Source: an uncultured Pelagibacteraceae bacterium
GTDB taxonomy: Bacteria > Pseudomonadota > Alphaproteobacteria > Pelagibacterales > Pelagibacteraceae
Direction: 5' to 3'
Assembly: GCA_902550285.1 (NCBI GenBank)
Contig: CACCYQ010000001.1
Span: 1 to 64,000 of the forward strand
Length of the DNA stretch: 64,000 bases
Shown here: positions 63,378 to 64,000 of the stretch, one piece after another
How positions within the stretch are numbered: the stretch's first letter is position 1
How the letters are laid out: the number at the start of each line of letters is the position of its first letter
Position numbers and translations under genes: made by a program
The notes under the pieces: generated by a model
Databases searched by the model: none
What the model saw: only the letters and a program-made list of their open reading frames with translations
What the model was told of the DNA's origin: nothing

Positions 63378-64000
63378 TTATTTTTTTTGTGGTTTGTTAA
63401 ATATTATTAGTATTACTCCAACAATAATTATAGCACCACCAATAAATAATTCTTTAGTTGGTTCTTCACCTAAAAGAAAAATTGCAGCTAATAATCCAGT
63501 AGGAGGGATACCCATGGTAACTATGGGTAATACTTTATATAAAGGGTTATTTTTTAAAACATAATAGAAGCAACCATATGTAATGGGCTGCATAATAAAT
63601 CCTAAATAAATTGCAATCATCCAAGCTTCAAAACTCGCGGTTCTAAAGTAATTAATTGGATTTCCATCAAAAGTAGCTGAAAGAGCAATCAATAGTGGAC
63701 CTGAAAACAAACCTAACCAAGCAACGAGTGCTAATGGATTTATTTCTTTACTTAAAGGTTTTACTAAAACTTGTCCTAAAGCCCAGACACCCGATCCTAT
63801 AATTACTAAACTTACGCCAATGAATTTACCGTCTAAATTTGGAGAACCAGTTAAAATATAAACTCCAACAAATGCTATAGCTATTCCTATTAAAGCCCTT
63901 AGTGTTGGTTTTTCTTTAAGCATAAAATATGCAAACACAACTCCAAAAGGAACTTCAGTTTGAACAAGTAACACAGCTGCTGAAGCATCTATAAAACTTA
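63378..64000 (-). CDS. EamA-family (DMT) transporter, N-terminus cut by window end
   Basis: The frame is open from the window edge to a stop at 63378, giving about 207 residues; whole EamA proteins have about 290. The visible part has roughly seven membrane helices and the second EamA repeat (GALGQVLVKPLSKE-like turn, LGEEPTKELFIGG). LLVQTEVPFGVVFAYFMLKEKPT is the end of the first repeat. Substrate unknown. Confidence 0.82.
   Translation of the reverse strand, partial: SFIDASAAVLLVQTEVPFGVVFAYFMLKEKPTLRALIGIAIAFVGVYILTGSPNLDGKFIGVSLVIIGSGVWALGQVLVKPLSKEINPLALVAWLGLFSGPLLIALSATFDGNPINYFRTASFEAWMIAIYLGFIMQPITYGCFYYVLKNNPLYKVLPIVTMGIPPTGLLAAIFLLGEEPTKELFIGGAIIIVGVILIIFNKPQKK

Overview
The window looks like a piece of a SAR11 (Pelagibacterales) chromosome, a free-living marine alphaproteobacterium. 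The support is low GC with Lys/Ile/Asn-rich proteins, gaps between genes of often 0-5 bases or small overlaps, and a dense set of genes for oxidising methylated amines and other one-carbon donors. I see no rRNA, tRNA, CRISPR array, insertion sequence or phage gene. No single gene proves the genus; the assignment rests on gene content and order.

Region 1 (1-12431): TMA/TMAO and betaine uptake and oxidation. A TMAO demethylase gene (tdm, cut by the window start) faces away from an ABC transporter of the OpuA/TmoXVW type (binding protein, ATPase, fused double permease). A MORN-repeat protein and a one-helix protein sit inside the transporter locus. Then come glycerol kinase, a GpsA-type dehydrogenase, trimethylamine monooxygenase (tmm), an iron alcohol dehydrogenase and a class I glutamine amidotransferase.

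Region 2 (12432-34856): folate one-carbon and glycine betaine catabolism. It holds fhs, heterotetrameric sarcosine oxidase soxBDAG, housekeeping genes (GNAT, SRAP, a metallo-beta-lactamase-fold protein, purK-purE), a coupled cassette of an M19 dipeptidase-like protein, an unknown 553-residue protein, DUF3726 and a tiny CxxC protein, and a minus-strand betaine locus. That locus runs bhmT, dimethylglycine dehydrogenase, a second betaine transporter without an ATPase, a MetF-like reductase and an orphan GcvT-family protein, with terminator-like hairpins between parts. Betaine can be followed on paper to dimethylglycine, sarcosine and glycine, with methyl groups passing into folate.

Region 3 (34946-49419): an accessory catabolic and surface region. 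A coupled run encodes a SAM methyltransferase, a Rieske oxygenase with a glutamate at the bridging position, a DddP-like DMSP lyase and a P-loop kinase. Two large autotransporter-like proteins follow, then a nucleotidyltransferase, a 2OG-Fe(II) oxygenase-like protein, DUF6356, an L-carnitine dehydrogenase-like protein, an ECHDC3-like crotonase, a CoA-binding protein, MsrA, a flavodoxin-fold oxidoreductase, and a very AT-rich FAD oxidoreductase/epimerase pair.

Region 4 (49469-57666): a molybdenum hydroxylase locus. CoxG-like, CoxS, form II CoxL (AYRGAGR) and CoxM are followed by an XdhC split in two and a MocA-like protein, and face a minus-strand moaA-moaC-moaD-moaE cluster.

Region 5 (57711-64000): a PhyH oxygenase, a GYD protein, an operon of aldehyde dehydrogenase, HpcH/HpaI aldolase, FAH-family enzyme and CcdA, then an HD-domain oxygenase of the PhnZ/TmpB type that may release phosphate plus glycine or glycine betaine from a phosphonate, and an EamA transporter cut by the window end.

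Taken together the window reads as a clustered capacity for osmolyte and methyl-compound use: TMA, TMAO, glycine betaine, carnitine, possibly DMSP and a phosphonate, with products entering glycine, folate and CoA pools. Substrate assignments for the transporters, Rieske enzyme, GcvT-family protein, DddP-like protein and molybdenum hydroxylase are inferences.
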